Assembly (NCBI GenBank): GCA_963664065.1
Contig: OY760942.1
Location: 1,054,001 to 1,118,000, forward strand
Reading direction: 5' to 3'
DNA length: 64,000 bases
Source of the DNA: JABDJL01 sp963664065
GTDB lineage: Bacteria > Pseudomonadota > Gammaproteobacteria > Xanthomonadales > SZUA-36
This document shows, piece by piece, positions 1 to 8,287 of the stretch; the first letter of the stretch is position 1, and each line of letters opens with the position of its first letter. A program made the position numbers and the translations under genes. Below the pieces are notes generated by a model. The model saw only the letters and a program-made list of their open reading frames with translations, made no database searches and was not told where the DNA came from.

Positions 1-1754
1 GGGCACACGTGCGCGGTTCACACCACCGGCCCGGAAACCTTCGGACCATGTGATATAAAACAACTTGTCATCATCCATGCGGTATTCCATATTGACCTTG
101 AAAGCCCAGTCATCGCCCTTGGCCACGTCATCCAGGATCCGGGTGTCGAAGCAGGGATACTGCACTTCGCCGTCGGGGTCCACGACAAATTTGCCGTCAA
201 TATAGAATCCGGTGCAATGCCGGAGAAAGCCATTAAAACCGTACAGCTCATTTTCGTACTCAAAGTACCTGGCGCCAAATGTGCCAGTCACCTGATCGCT
301 GAAATCAAAGGTCATTTCACCGAAAAGGGCTCTGTCCTCATCGGTGCGGACCTGGTAGGTCTGCCAGACTGTCGCACCGCCGTACAGGGAATTGCCGGGC
401 AGGACCACCGTTCTGGCGGGGTCCAGATCAGGAACAATCCATTGCAGGTCGAAGTCGTGCTTCTGACTCTGATAAAACAAGCCTGCAATCCACCGAAATT
501 GTTGGTCCTGTGAGGATTGGAAACGCAATTCATGACTCTGGCGCGTATATTCCTCGTCAGCGCCTACGTATTGCCGTCCGTCGGCGCACTCGTAGGATCC
601 GACTTCTGCGCTGTAGCGACTACTGTAGTAAACACAGTAGCCATTCGGGTAGGCTTCACTGATATAGTAATCTTGCGTGAGGTAATACGCCCAGTACTCG
701 GTATAGTCACTGTAGTCGTACTCACTGACATTGTTCCGATTCAGGTATGCGCCTGCATAAACGACGTCGATATCTCCGACACTGCCATCCAGGGTTAATG
801 AGGCCTGATACCAGTCATCATCGGCAAACGTATCCCACAACTTACCGGTTTGACGTTCGCCAAAAAATTCCGGATTGTGCGCCCATTCGCCTTCAATTTC
901 TGACTTTTGGTACATGATGCCTGGCGTTAAAGTCCAGTTATCGTTCAAATCGACTTTCAGCAATGCGCGCAGACCTGTGGAGGTAAAATCGTTATAGTTT
1001 TCCCTGGCAAAAGCGTGGTTATTGATGGTAATGGCCTGCGGCCCGGGAAAGTGCATAGAGGTCGGCACGTTATCGATATAGCCACCCACTTCCTTGTGCC
1101 ATGCCACCAGCCTGATTGCTGAACTATCGCCCAGCGGCAGGTTCCAGAATCCATTCAGGTTATAACCCGGATCACCATTCGAGACCGAATTGGCTTCCAG
1201 GTCAAAGCCGCTTTCGGTTGTACCGATAACCGGCTTGTTGGTGATGATACGGATGGTGCCCGATTGACTGCCCTGGCCATAAAGAGTCCCTTGCGGGCCG
1301 GATAGCGTTTCAACACGGGCGATGTCGTACATGTGGATGTCCAACACCTGGTTAATCGTGGTCACCGGTTGCTCGTCCAGGTAGTAGCCAACGCTGGGCA
1401 TGGAAGTTGAGTGGTTACCGTCGCCGCCACTGGCAATGCCGCGCATGTAAATCTTGGCATAACCGGGCCCATTGGAAGAGTATGAAACAGTCGGCATGAA
1501 ATCAATGAGGTCTTCAAAGCCCCGGACGTTCAGGTTTTCGAGTTGCTCGTTTCCCATTACCTGGATTGAAACGGCTACATCCTGCAGACTTTGTTCGCGT
1601 TTTTGTGAGGTAACAATAACCTCTTCAATCATGTACGAGCTATCATCCTGATCCTGATCCTGGGCCTGCACCGGTGCCACAACAATAGCGGCAACGACCG
1701 AACCCGCCAGGGCCATGGATATTGATCGTGTTAATTGATTTCGATTAAATTTCT
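1..1754 (-). pseudogene. TonB-dependent receptor, 5' end severed by IS insertion, 3' end off window
   Basis: Read on the minus strand the frame stays open from the IS junction to the window edge (over 570 codons). It shows the end of a signal peptide (hydrophobic stretch ending in PVQAQ), a TonB-box-like EEVIVTSQKR, a plug domain (RGFEDLIDFMP, VETLSGPQGTLYG) and the start of an outer-membrane barrel rich in Tyr/Trp/Asp strands (for example FYITWSEGFRAGG). The family imports siderophores, glycans or vitamins across the outer membrane; the substrate is unknown. The native start lies beyond the IS element at 3451, so the signal peptide's charged N-terminus, start codon and ribosome site are detached. 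The first remaining ATG (1716) would begin inside the hydrophobic core, so secretion is doubtful. It is divergent from the TPR-sulfotransferase. Confidence 0.88.
1747..1754. repeat. Left target-site duplication of IS1595 copy 1
   Basis: AAATTTCT lies directly outside the left inverted repeat and recurs exactly at 3440-3447. Eight bases is the usual duplication length for the IS1595 family. Confidence 0.93.
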
Positions 1755-1777
1755 GGTAATTATGCCCTTGACGAAAT
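1755..1777 (+). repeat. IS1595 copy 1 left terminal inverted repeat
   Basis: 23 bp starting GGTAATTATGCCC; its exact reverse complement is at 3417-3439, and the same sequence opens the second copy at 63114. Confidence 0.93.
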
Positions 1778-1789
1778 GACAGGGATCCG

Positions 1790-1969
1790 CTAAGATCCCT
1801 TCATGCCCTTAAATAATCCTGTCTTTTCAATGCCTTTGTTGTTTTCGGCAACCGCTTTATCGATAGCCTTCATGGTGCGTTTCCCGACGATTTTCTCCAT
1901 GAAGTCATGGTCGGGGAGATTGTGGGTGCTCTTGGGCAACCGTCGTTTCTTCTTGGGAGCTTGAGTCAT
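1790..1969 (-). CDS. Small Lys/Arg-rich protein encoded in the left end of the IS
   Basis: This is a 59-residue frame starting MTQAPKKKRRLPKS and ending GMKGS. It is very basic at the N-terminus, with no signal peptide or membrane segment. Its ATG is the complement of the transposase ATG (the shared TCATGA at 1966-1971), so the two starts overlap head to head with no room for separate leaders. I do not recognise the family. It could be an accessory or regulatory peptide of the element, or a chance frame; it occupies most of the space between the terminal repeat and the transposase gene. Confidence 0.4.
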   Translation of the reverse strand: MTQAPKKKRRLPKSTHNLPDHDFMEKIVGKRTMKAIDKAVAENNKGIEKTGLFKGMKGS

Positions 1970-2861
1970 GACTGATGTAAACCTTTTTTCGTTAATGGAT
2001 CGGTTCAATTGCGATGAGAATTGCCGCGAGATCCTAGAAGATATCCGCTGGCCCGATGGCCCTTTCTGCTCTCGGTGCGGCGCGATTGACTCCCGTGAAC
2101 TTCCCGATGGGGGCAAGTACTACTGCCGTTCATGCGGCTACCAGTTCACGGTGACGAGCGGGACCATCATGCACGATTCGCACCTGCCGTTGCGCAAGTG
2201 GTTCGCCGCCATCTATCTGATGTGCGAGTCCAAGAAGGGCATGTCCGCCAACCAACTCAAGCGCACACTCGGGGTGACCTACCGTACAGCTTGGCACCTC
2301 TGCCACCGCATCCGTGAGGCTATGGGTAACGACCCGCTCACCGGCCCGGTGCTGGTTGGCGTCGTTGAGGTCGATGAAACGCTTGTGGGCGGCAAGGTGA
2401 AGGGCAAGGGACGCCGCTACACGGGCAACAAGACCATCGTCGCCGGCGCCATCCAGCGCGAGGGTGAGGTCCGCTTGGAACAGATCCCGGACGTGAAGAA
2501 GAAAACCCTGCATGACTTCATCGGGCGCACCGTCAAGGACGAAGCCGAAGCCATCTATACCGACGAACTCAAGTCCTACCTCGGCATCGCCGACGCCGAC
2601 ACCCGCCACGAAACGGTCAACCACTCGATCGAGGAGTGGGTCGTAGGCGATGTCCACACCAACGGTATCGAGGGCGTGTGGAGTCTTTTCAAGCGTTCGA
2701 TCGTCGGGACCTTCCATAAGATGAGCCGCAAGCATATGGACCGCTACCTTGAAGAACTGGAGTGGCGATTCAACAATCGTGACAACCGCCACATCTTCCA
2801 CGATACGTTGGAGCGGATTATGAACACTGGAAACCTCACCTATCGTGAATTGGTGGCATAG
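1968..2861 (+). CDS. IS1595-family transposase (ISXO2-like DDE domain)
   Basis: 297 residues. The N-terminal zinc ribbon is FCSRCG (about residues 33-37) and YYCRSCG (about 51-56), followed by a short HTH-like segment. The catalytic core has EVDETLVGG (about 134-142), YTDEL (about 198) and HTNGIEGVWSLFKR (from about 230). These are the DDE-type motifs of the ISXO2-like domain, which cuts and rejoins the terminal repeats. Length and domain order are normal, so the enzyme looks intact. The start could also be the Met at residue 10 (1995), since the annotated ATG overlaps the opposing small frame. The same C-terminus is encoded on the minus strand at the right edge of the window. Confidence 0.93.
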   Translation: MTDVNLFSLMDRFNCDENCREILEDIRWPDGPFCSRCGAIDSRELPDGGKYYCRSCGYQFTVTSGTIMHDSHLPLRKWFAAIYLMCESKKGMSANQLKRTLGVTYRTAWHLCHRIREAMGNDPLTGPVLVGVVEVDETLVGGKVKGKGRRYTGNKTIVAGAIQREGEVRLEQIPDVKKKTLHDFIGRTVKDEAEAIYTDELKSYLGIADADTRHETVNHSIEEWVVGDVHTNGIEGVWSLFKRSIVGTFHKMSRKHMDRYLEELEWRFNNRDNRHIFHDTLERIMNTGNLTYRELVA

Positions 2862-2878
2862 CATATTGGTTCATTTTG

Positions 2879-3391
2879 CTACCCATCACCCGCAATCCGC
2901 CTAATAGCTTCATCACACCCAAATTCTTCCAAGTAGGTCTCTGCTTGGCAGGCTCGTTTATACACTGTGTCAAGGAGGTCGCCTCCCTTTAGGTCTCCTC
3001 CGAGGAGCCCCATTTCCTTAAGCTCCCGGAAAACAATATTAAACTTCTCTCTTTTGGCGGTGGTGCCTTCCCCTGGGCTCCTAAGAAACTTTTTAACATA
3101 ATCAAGTCTGCGCAGTGCCTCGTCCCGCCGTCGCAGTTCGTCTGCCTGTCGCTGCCGCAGTGCTTCTTGTTGCTGCGCGGTCTGTTCTCTCCGCCATTTT
3201 TTGTAATCGGCCATCCACCGGTCGAAAAACATTGACAGAGCAGCCAGCCCGGACCCAAACCCAAGAATGGTAAGAAACGGCGCCACCGCCGGCCAGAACT
3301 GCGTCATCATGTCACGAGTCCCGAGAAAGCCAACAAGTGCTTCCTCCACAAAAACAAGCAAGCACCATCGGGGCCACCGCGGAAAATCCAT
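2879..3391 (-). CDS. IS1595 passenger: small membrane-anchored coiled-coil protein
   Basis: 170 residues. A short N-terminal stretch MDFPRWPRWC is followed by a hydrophobic region (about residues 10-55) with one clear membrane span (FLTILGFGSGLAALSMFF). A highly charged Gln/Arg/Glu-rich helix (about 62-105, probable coiled coil) and a mixed C-terminal domain ending in RRIAGDG complete it. No enzyme motif is visible and I do not recognise a named family. It converges on the transposase and lies inside the terminal repeats, so it moves with the element. The second copy (63162-63674) differs only at residue 7 (Pro here, Leu there). Confidence 0.75.
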   Translation of the reverse strand: MDFPRWPRWCLLVFVEEALVGFLGTRDMMTQFWPAVAPFLTILGFGSGLAALSMFFDRWMADYKKWRREQTAQQQEALRQRQADELRRRDEALRRLDYVKKFLRSPGEGTTAKREKFNIVFRELKEMGLLGGDLKGGDLLDTVYKRACQAETYLEEFGCDEAIRRIAGDG

Positions 3392-3416
3392 CCGGGCACA
3401 CTAGCCCCTTCAGTAT

Positions 3417-3439
3417 ATTTCGTCAAGGGCATAATTACC
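3417..3439 (-). repeat. IS1595 copy 1 right terminal inverted repeat
   Basis: Exact reverse complement of 1755-1777, directly followed by the right target duplication. Confidence 0.93.
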
Positions 3440-3447
3440 AAATTTCT
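3440..3447. repeat. Right target-site duplication of IS1595 copy 1
   Basis: AAATTTCT, identical to 1747-1754; marks the right border of the insertion. Confidence 0.93.
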
Positions 3448-3463
3448 TCACCAGAATCTCCTA
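3440..3463 (-). pseudogene. Detached start codon and ribosome site of the TonB receptor gene
   Basis: On the minus strand a TAGGAGA Shine-Dalgarno (3457-3463) stands five bases before GTG (3449-3451), followed by AAG AAA TTT and then the IS. Removing the IS and one duplication joins these codons in frame to 1746 and below. The result is an N-terminus of M-K-K-F-N-R-N-Q-L-T-R followed by a hydrophobic core and PVQAQ, a textbook signal peptide. The 3464-3678 interval upstream would hold the divergent promoters of this gene and of the TPR-sulfotransferase. Confidence 0.85.
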
Positions 3464-3678
3464 CATGCATTTTTTTGCGTGCTTTCCACACACAGCTTGG
3501 CCTGTATAGGAATTTTCGCCAGTTTGACAATTATATAACACCATATTAACAGTAAAATTACGATCATTTCCTTGATTGGATAAAAACAAACGAAACGAAG
3601 CATAAATATGATAAAGCGTTGTGCTTCACACGGTTCGGAATTACACCCTTTCAGGCAGTATTTGTGGATAATATCGCC

Positions 3679-5619
3679 ATGGCCGATAAAACTGATAAAG
3701 GTGACCTGCAAACTGCCCTCAGGAATGCGGCGGCTCTGCTCGCACACGATCCACGACTGGCAGCAGAGCAGGCTCATGAAATTCTGAAGATTTACCCCGG
3801 CACTAGCGAGGCAAAGCGAATACTGGCCTCTTCTTTTCTCCTGCAAAAAATGCCACAAAAGGGCCTGGATGTACTGGCGCCACTGCTTGCCGGATACCGG
3901 GATTCTCCAGATTTTCTACATGAAATTGCGCAATGCTTTGGCGCAGTAGGGCAAGGTGAAAAGGCGATCAGTGCACTTCGCAGAGCGGTCAAGATAGATT
4001 CGAAGCACGCCCCTGCCTGGCTCAGTCTTGGCCACCAGTTATCCGTGGCCGGCGATCAAGAGGGCAGTCGCCAGGCTTTTGAGCGTCATTTTGAAAACTC
4101 CACCCGACACCCCGAGCTACTCGATGCTGTCAAGTTGATGCGCGAAGGCAAGATCGGCCAGGCTGAACATATTGTTCGCAATTTACTCAAGAAATTTCCA
4201 GCCGATGTATCCGCTATCCGGGTGCTTGCGGACATCGGCGTCAAGCTTGGGAAACTGAAAGATGCCAGTCACTTGCTGGCACGCAGTCTGGAATTGGCGC
4301 CAGATTTTCATGCGGCGAGACACAGCTACGCAATGGTGCTGCTGCGCAGTCAGAAGCCGGAGGCTGCAATAATAGAGGCTGAGAAATTACTGGCGCAGGA
4401 GCCGAACAATCCCAATTTCCTGACCCTCAAGGGCTCCATCCTGGTTCGAATCGGAGATCATAAAGAAGCCATTAAAATTTACGAGAAAGTACTGTCGCAC
4501 TATCCCAATCAGGCCAGGGCGCAAATGAGCTATGGCCATACGCTGAAAACGGTGGGCCGGCTGGACGAATCCATCGAAGCCTACAGAAAATGTATCCGCC
4601 TGAGCCCGGAGGTAGGTGAAGCCTACTGGAGCCTGGCCAGTTTGAAGACATTTCGTTTCAACGACGAGGATATCGAGAGCATGCGCCAGCAGGTCACCGC
4701 TGAAGGTGGTGACGCCGACGATCAGTCGCATCTGGCATTTGCCCTTGGTAAGGCACTGGAAGATCGCGCTGAGTATGAGGAGTCCTTCAGGTTTTACCGG
4801 CGCGGCAACGCCATCCGCCGGATTGAGCACCGGCACGATCCCAGGGTGAATGTTCTGGAATCAGTCCGGCAAGTCAGGGCCCTGGATAAAGCGTTTTTTG
4901 AACAACGCAAAGGCTGGGGTTATACGGCGCCTGATCCGATATTCATTGTGGGCCTGCCGCGCGCAGGTTCGACCCTGCTGGAACAGATTCTGGCTAGTCA
5001 TTCACAGGTTGAAGGAACCATAGAACTCCCTGATATCATAACGATTTCCAGTAAACTCGGTAATAAGTCGCGTGACAATCCGTCTGGGAAGTACCCCGAA
5101 ATCCTGGCGGAATTAAGCCCTGAAAAATGCCGGAAATTGGGCGAAAGCTATCTTGAGACTACCCGTATTCAGCGCAGTGACACGCCGTTCTTTATCGACA
5201 AGATGCCCAATAATTTCCGGCACATCGGTTTGATACACCTGATATTGCCCAACAGCAGGATCATTGACGCGAGACGCCACCCCATGGGCGGCTGTTTTTC
5301 GGGATTCAAGCAATTATTCGCCCGTGGCCAGACCTTTACCTATGGCCTGGAAGATATCGGCAAGTACTATCGAGACTACCTCAAGCTGATGGACCACTGG
5401 GACGTGGTGTTGCCCGGCCGGGTGCACCGCGTGCAGTACGAGGAAATGGTGGCCGACACCGAAGGACAAATCCGCGCGCTGCTGGACTACTGCGAGCTGG
5501 ATTTTGAAGAGCAATGCCTGAGGTTTTACGAAACCGACCGGGCGGTGCGTACGCCCAGCGCAGAACAGGTCCGCAAGCCGATCTACAAAGAGGGTCTGGA
5601 GCAGTGGCGTAACTTCTAG
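3679..5619 (+). CDS. TPR-repeat sulfotransferase, C-terminus shortened by an amber codon
   Basis: 646 residues from the ATG at 3679; an upstream in-frame ATG at 3619 gives a less plausible extension. About nine TPR-like helical pairs fill residues 1-360. A Sulfotransfer_3-type domain follows, with the PAPS-binding loop GLPRAGSTLLEQ at about 422-435. Such proteins transfer sulfate from PAPS, and are commonly encoded beside TonB receptors, as here. The frame stops at TAG 5617-5619 after GLEQWRNF. Beyond it the frame continues QHLGPLKEALG and on to TGA at 5686-5688, 22 codons that match the usual family ending (WRxx.P.LGPLKEALG). The stop is therefore a late nonsense mutation; the catalytic region is complete and activity may survive. 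Confidence 0.85.
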   Translation: MADKTDKGDLQTALRNAAALLAHDPRLAAEQAHEILKIYPGTSEAKRILASSFLLQKMPQKGLDVLAPLLAGYRDSPDFLHEIAQCFGAVGQGEKAISALRRAVKIDSKHAPAWLSLGHQLSVAGDQEGSRQAFERHFENSTRHPELLDAVKLMREGKIGQAEHIVRNLLKKFPADVSAIRVLADIGVKLGKLKDASHLLARSLELAPDFHAARHSYAMVLLRSQKPEAAIIEAEKLLAQEPNNPNFLTLKGSILVRIGDHKEAIKIYEKVLSHYPNQARAQMSYGHTLKTVGRLDESIEAYRKCIRLSPEVGEAYWSLASLKTFRFNDEDIESMRQQVTAEGGDADDQSHLAFALGKALEDRAEYEESFRFYRRGNAIRRIEHRHDPRVNVLESVRQVRALDKAFFEQRKGWGYTAPDPIFIVGLPRAGSTLLEQILASHSQVEGTIELPDIITISSKLGNKSRDNPSGKYPEILAELSPEKCRKLGESYLETTRIQRSDTPFFIDKMPNNFRHIGLIHLILPNSRIIDARRHPMGGCFSGFKQLFARGQTFTYGLEDIGKYYRDYLKLMDHWDVVLPGRVHRVQYEEMVADTEGQIRALLDYCELDFEEQCLRFYETDRAVRTPSAEQVRKPIYKEGLEQWRNF

Positions 5620-5677
5620 CAGCACCTCGGCCCGCTCAAGGAAGCCCTGGGGCCGGAAGTCCGGCAGAGGTATTCCA

Positions 5678-6325
5678 TCAGCCCTTGAAGCGGCTTGCGA
5701 TCAGGCTGGCATGTTCAATGGAATCCACGCCGGCTCTGATCGCTGTCTTTATACCCACTGCGCCATGGGCATGAGCAGCAACCTTTCGGTCATGCATATG
5801 GGCTTCATCAACAAGTGCTTTAACTTCTTCAAATGTGTACTGCGGACCACCCACACTGTCGCCCTTGGATAACACACCGCCGGTGGCACAAAACTTGATC
5901 AAATCGGCCCCGTATTTGATGTTTTCGCGTACTTTTGTGCGGACCGCCCAGGGTCCATCGGCGACACCGTCTGAACGGACATCATATTCAACTGGCAGCA
6001 GATTGTTGTCGCAGTGGCCTCCGGTGATACCCAGGGACGGTCCTGATACCCGCAAACGCGGTCCCTCAATCTCTCCGGCATTGATTGCGTCGCGCAAAGC
6101 AACATCTGAAAAACCCGATGCCCCCACACTAGCATCATCAACACTCTCAATACGATCACCCCGGATGCTAATAACCTGGTCGTGATGCATCACACCCGAT
6201 TGAACATCGATCAATGTTCCTGCCCTGATATAGACGAGCTCATCCGCGCTGAATGAGCCAGGTGAAAACAAGGAAATAAAAAGTATCGCTGACGACTTAA
6301 TATGCAAATTACTGAACAAACGCAT
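5678..6325 (-). pseudogene. Secreted metal-dependent amidohydrolase (imidazolonepropionase/prolidase-like), remnant
   Basis: 215 residues against roughly 420 for the family. A signal peptide (MRLFSNLHIKSSAILFISLF) and the first beta-strands (VYIRAGTLIDVQSG) are present. The text then jumps at about residue 66 from SVDDAS to VGASGFSDVALRDAINAG, skipping the segment that carries the HxH metal ligands. The conserved GPSLGITGGHCDNN, VIKFCATGG-like and KVAAHAHG blocks follow, and the protein ends at IEHASLIAS, losing the C-terminal half. The 3' end abuts the end of the TPR-sulfotransferase frame. It lacks essential metal ligands and should be inactive. Confidence 0.8.
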
Positions 6326-6382
6326 GTGAACTCCTCCACAGTCCTGGAAATCCTTTGGCGGTATCGGTATGAACTACAGGAT

Positions 6383-8263
6383 CTACCGGTCTTCTCCGCG
6401 TAGATTCCTGACCTCCTGCTCCAGGCGTTCTGCCGTGACTTCTTCTGCTGGTACCGGTTCGCCGACTCTCAGTTCAATCCTTGACCAAAGCTTGTAGGGC
6501 CTGCGTTTGAGCAAGGGGTCACGGCGACTGAACAGCGAGCCCCACAGGTGGCACAGGGCCATTGGCACTACCGGCACCGGTTTTTGAGAAATGATCTTGT
6601 CTATACCTTTTTTGAAGGGCTGGATTTCTCCATCCTTGGAAATCGAGCCTTCGGGGAAAATTCCAAGCACCAGACCATGGTCCAGCACCTCGTGAATTTT
6701 CCGGTAGGCCGTTTCGAGAATTTCCAGACTCTCTTTGCGCGATGCAATCGGAATGGCCTTACCGGTCTTAAATATGAATTTCAGTATCGGAATTTCATAA
6801 AACTTGTAGTACATCACGAAATTGACTGGCCGTCTTACCATGCCGGCAATGATCAGGGGGTCGGCGAAACTGACATGGTTTGCAGCAACGATAACTGCCC
6901 CCGCTTCCGGAATTCGATCCAGGTCTTTTGCATGCACGCGGTAAATCGTGTGGATCAGTATCCACACCAGGAAACGCATCAGGAATTCGGGCACCAGGGT
7001 GAAAATATAAATTACAACCACCGCATTCAGGATGGCGGTCAGCATGAAAAGTTCAGGAATGCTGAATCCCGCCTTTCCCAACAAAAGCATGGCGAATATG
7101 GCTGCAATCACCATGAACAGGGCGTTCAGAATATTATTGCCTGCAATCACCCTGGAGCGGTGTGAAGCTTCGGAGCGCTGCTGCACCAATGCATACAGCG
7201 GTACGATGTAAAAGCCTCCAAAGCCTCCAATCATCAGGAGGTCAATACCAATCCTCCAGTTGGACAACTGGGAGAAGAATGACGCGGTACTGACACCCTG
7301 TGCCACGATTTCAGGACTGGCCAGGTAAATATCCAGCCCAAAAACGGTCAGGCCGATCGCCCCGAATGGCACCAGGCCGATTTCAACCTGGTGACCGGAC
7401 AATTTCTCACAAAGCAGGGATCCTGCACTGATTCCAATAATGAACATCGCCAGCAGGGCGGACATCAGGGTTTCATCGCCGCCAAGCACGTTCTGCGAAT
7501 AACTGGGAATCTGGATCAGGAAAGTGGCACCAAAAAACCAGAACCAGGAAATACCCAGTACGCTGTTAAGCACGGTCCGGTTCTTGGTGATGAAACGGAT
7601 GTTGCGCATCGACTCGCTAAAGATATTCCAGTTGATCTTCAGATTCGGTGCGACGGCTTCAGCCTGTGGAATCCTGCAACTGACCAGGTAGCCTGCCACT
7701 GCAACCAGCAGGCAGGAGCCGCTCACCCAAACAGGCCATTCCGCGTTCACGCCGGCCAGTAATGGACCGGCAATGGTGCCAGCGAGGATGGCCACGAAAG
7801 TACCCATCTCGACCAGTGCGTTGCCGCCCACCAATTCCCGAGGCTCGAGTACCTGGGGGAGTATCCCGTACTTGATCGGCCCAAAGATGGTGGACTGGAA
7901 ACCCAGCATGAACAACACGCCGAGTAACAAGGGCACGCTGTCCAGCCAGAATCCCATCATCGCGGTCATCATGATGACTACTTCAAAAATCTTGATTCGC
8001 CGAATCTGCATGGATTTTTCATATTTGTCGGCGAACTGGCCAAACAAGGCAGAGAACAGGAAAAACGGCAGGATAAAAATCATTGCACTGAAATTGACCA
8101 ATTGGTTGGTGTTCAGGCCGACCATCTGGCTGCCCTGGAAAACAACCAGCGCGATCAGTGCATTCTTGAAGATATTGTCATTCAGCGCACCCAGCGCCTG
8201 GGTCATAAAAAACGGCATGAAACGCGGAGTGCGAAAAAGCGCGAATTGTGAATGATCGGCCAC
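6383..8263 (-). CDS. MFS transporter fused to PlsC-type acyltransferase (LplT-Aas-like)
   Basis: 626 residues. Residues about 1-405 form a 12-span MFS permease of the lysophospholipid transporter (LplT) type, with GALNDNIFKNAL near the start. Residues about 430-620 form a PlsC/LPLAT acyltransferase with NHVSFAD (HX4D, about 463) and FPEGSIS (about 537). The E. coli Aas/LplT pathway flips lysophospholipid inward and re-acylates it; this fusion would do both at the inner membrane. No AMP-binding (acyl-ACP synthetase) domain is present, unlike longer family members, so the acyl donor must come from elsewhere. Neighbours are on the same strand with short gaps. Confidence 0.88.
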   Translation of the reverse strand: MADHSQFALFRTPRFMPFFMTQALGALNDNIFKNALIALVVFQGSQMVGLNTNQLVNFSAMIFILPFFLFSALFGQFADKYEKSMQIRRIKIFEVVIMMTAMMGFWLDSVPLLLGVLFMLGFQSTIFGPIKYGILPQVLEPRELVGGNALVEMGTFVAILAGTIAGPLLAGVNAEWPVWVSGSCLLVAVAGYLVSCRIPQAEAVAPNLKINWNIFSESMRNIRFITKNRTVLNSVLGISWFWFFGATFLIQIPSYSQNVLGGDETLMSALLAMFIIGISAGSLLCEKLSGHQVEIGLVPFGAIGLTVFGLDIYLASPEIVAQGVSTASFFSQLSNWRIGIDLLMIGGFGGFYIVPLYALVQQRSEASHRSRVIAGNNILNALFMVIAAIFAMLLLGKAGFSIPELFMLTAILNAVVVIYIFTLVPEFLMRFLVWILIHTIYRVHAKDLDRIPEAGAVIVAANHVSFADPLIIAGMVRRPVNFVMYYKFYEIPILKFIFKTGKAIPIASRKESLEILETAYRKIHEVLDHGLVLGIFPEGSISKDGEIQPFKKGIDKIISQKPVPVVPMALCHLWGSLFSRRDPLLKRRPYKLWSRIELRVGEPVPAEEVTAERLEQEVRNLRGEDR

Positions 8264-8287
8264 GGGGCCCAGCCCAAATCCTTGTGA

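Larger units (their letters stand above)
1755..3439 (+). mobile_element. IS1595-family insertion sequence, complete copy 1
   Basis: The element is 1685 bp. It is bounded by 23-bp perfect inverted repeats (1755-1777 and 3417-3439) and an 8-bp direct duplication. It holds a plus-strand transposase, a convergent minus-strand passenger gene whose stop is about 17 bp from the transposase stop, and a left terminal stretch with a small Lys-rich reading frame. Passenger genes are known in some IS1595 subgroups. A second copy in inverted orientation begins at 63114 and differs by one residue in the passenger protein, so at least one transposition is recent. Confidence 0.94.

Noticed and set aside
2130..2864. 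244-codon open frame opposite the transposase
   Set aside because: It is the antisense shadow of the transposase codons and has no domain features.
3448..3858. 136-codon minus-strand frame before the TPR-sulfotransferase
   Set aside because: Overlaps the sulfotransferase start and the TonB promoter region, is Cys-rich without pattern, and has no ribosome site.
6548..7165. 205-codon plus-strand frame inside the MFS-acyltransferase gene
   Set aside because: Composition (His/Gln/Asn-rich, no family features) is that of an antisense shadow; the minus frame has clear motifs.
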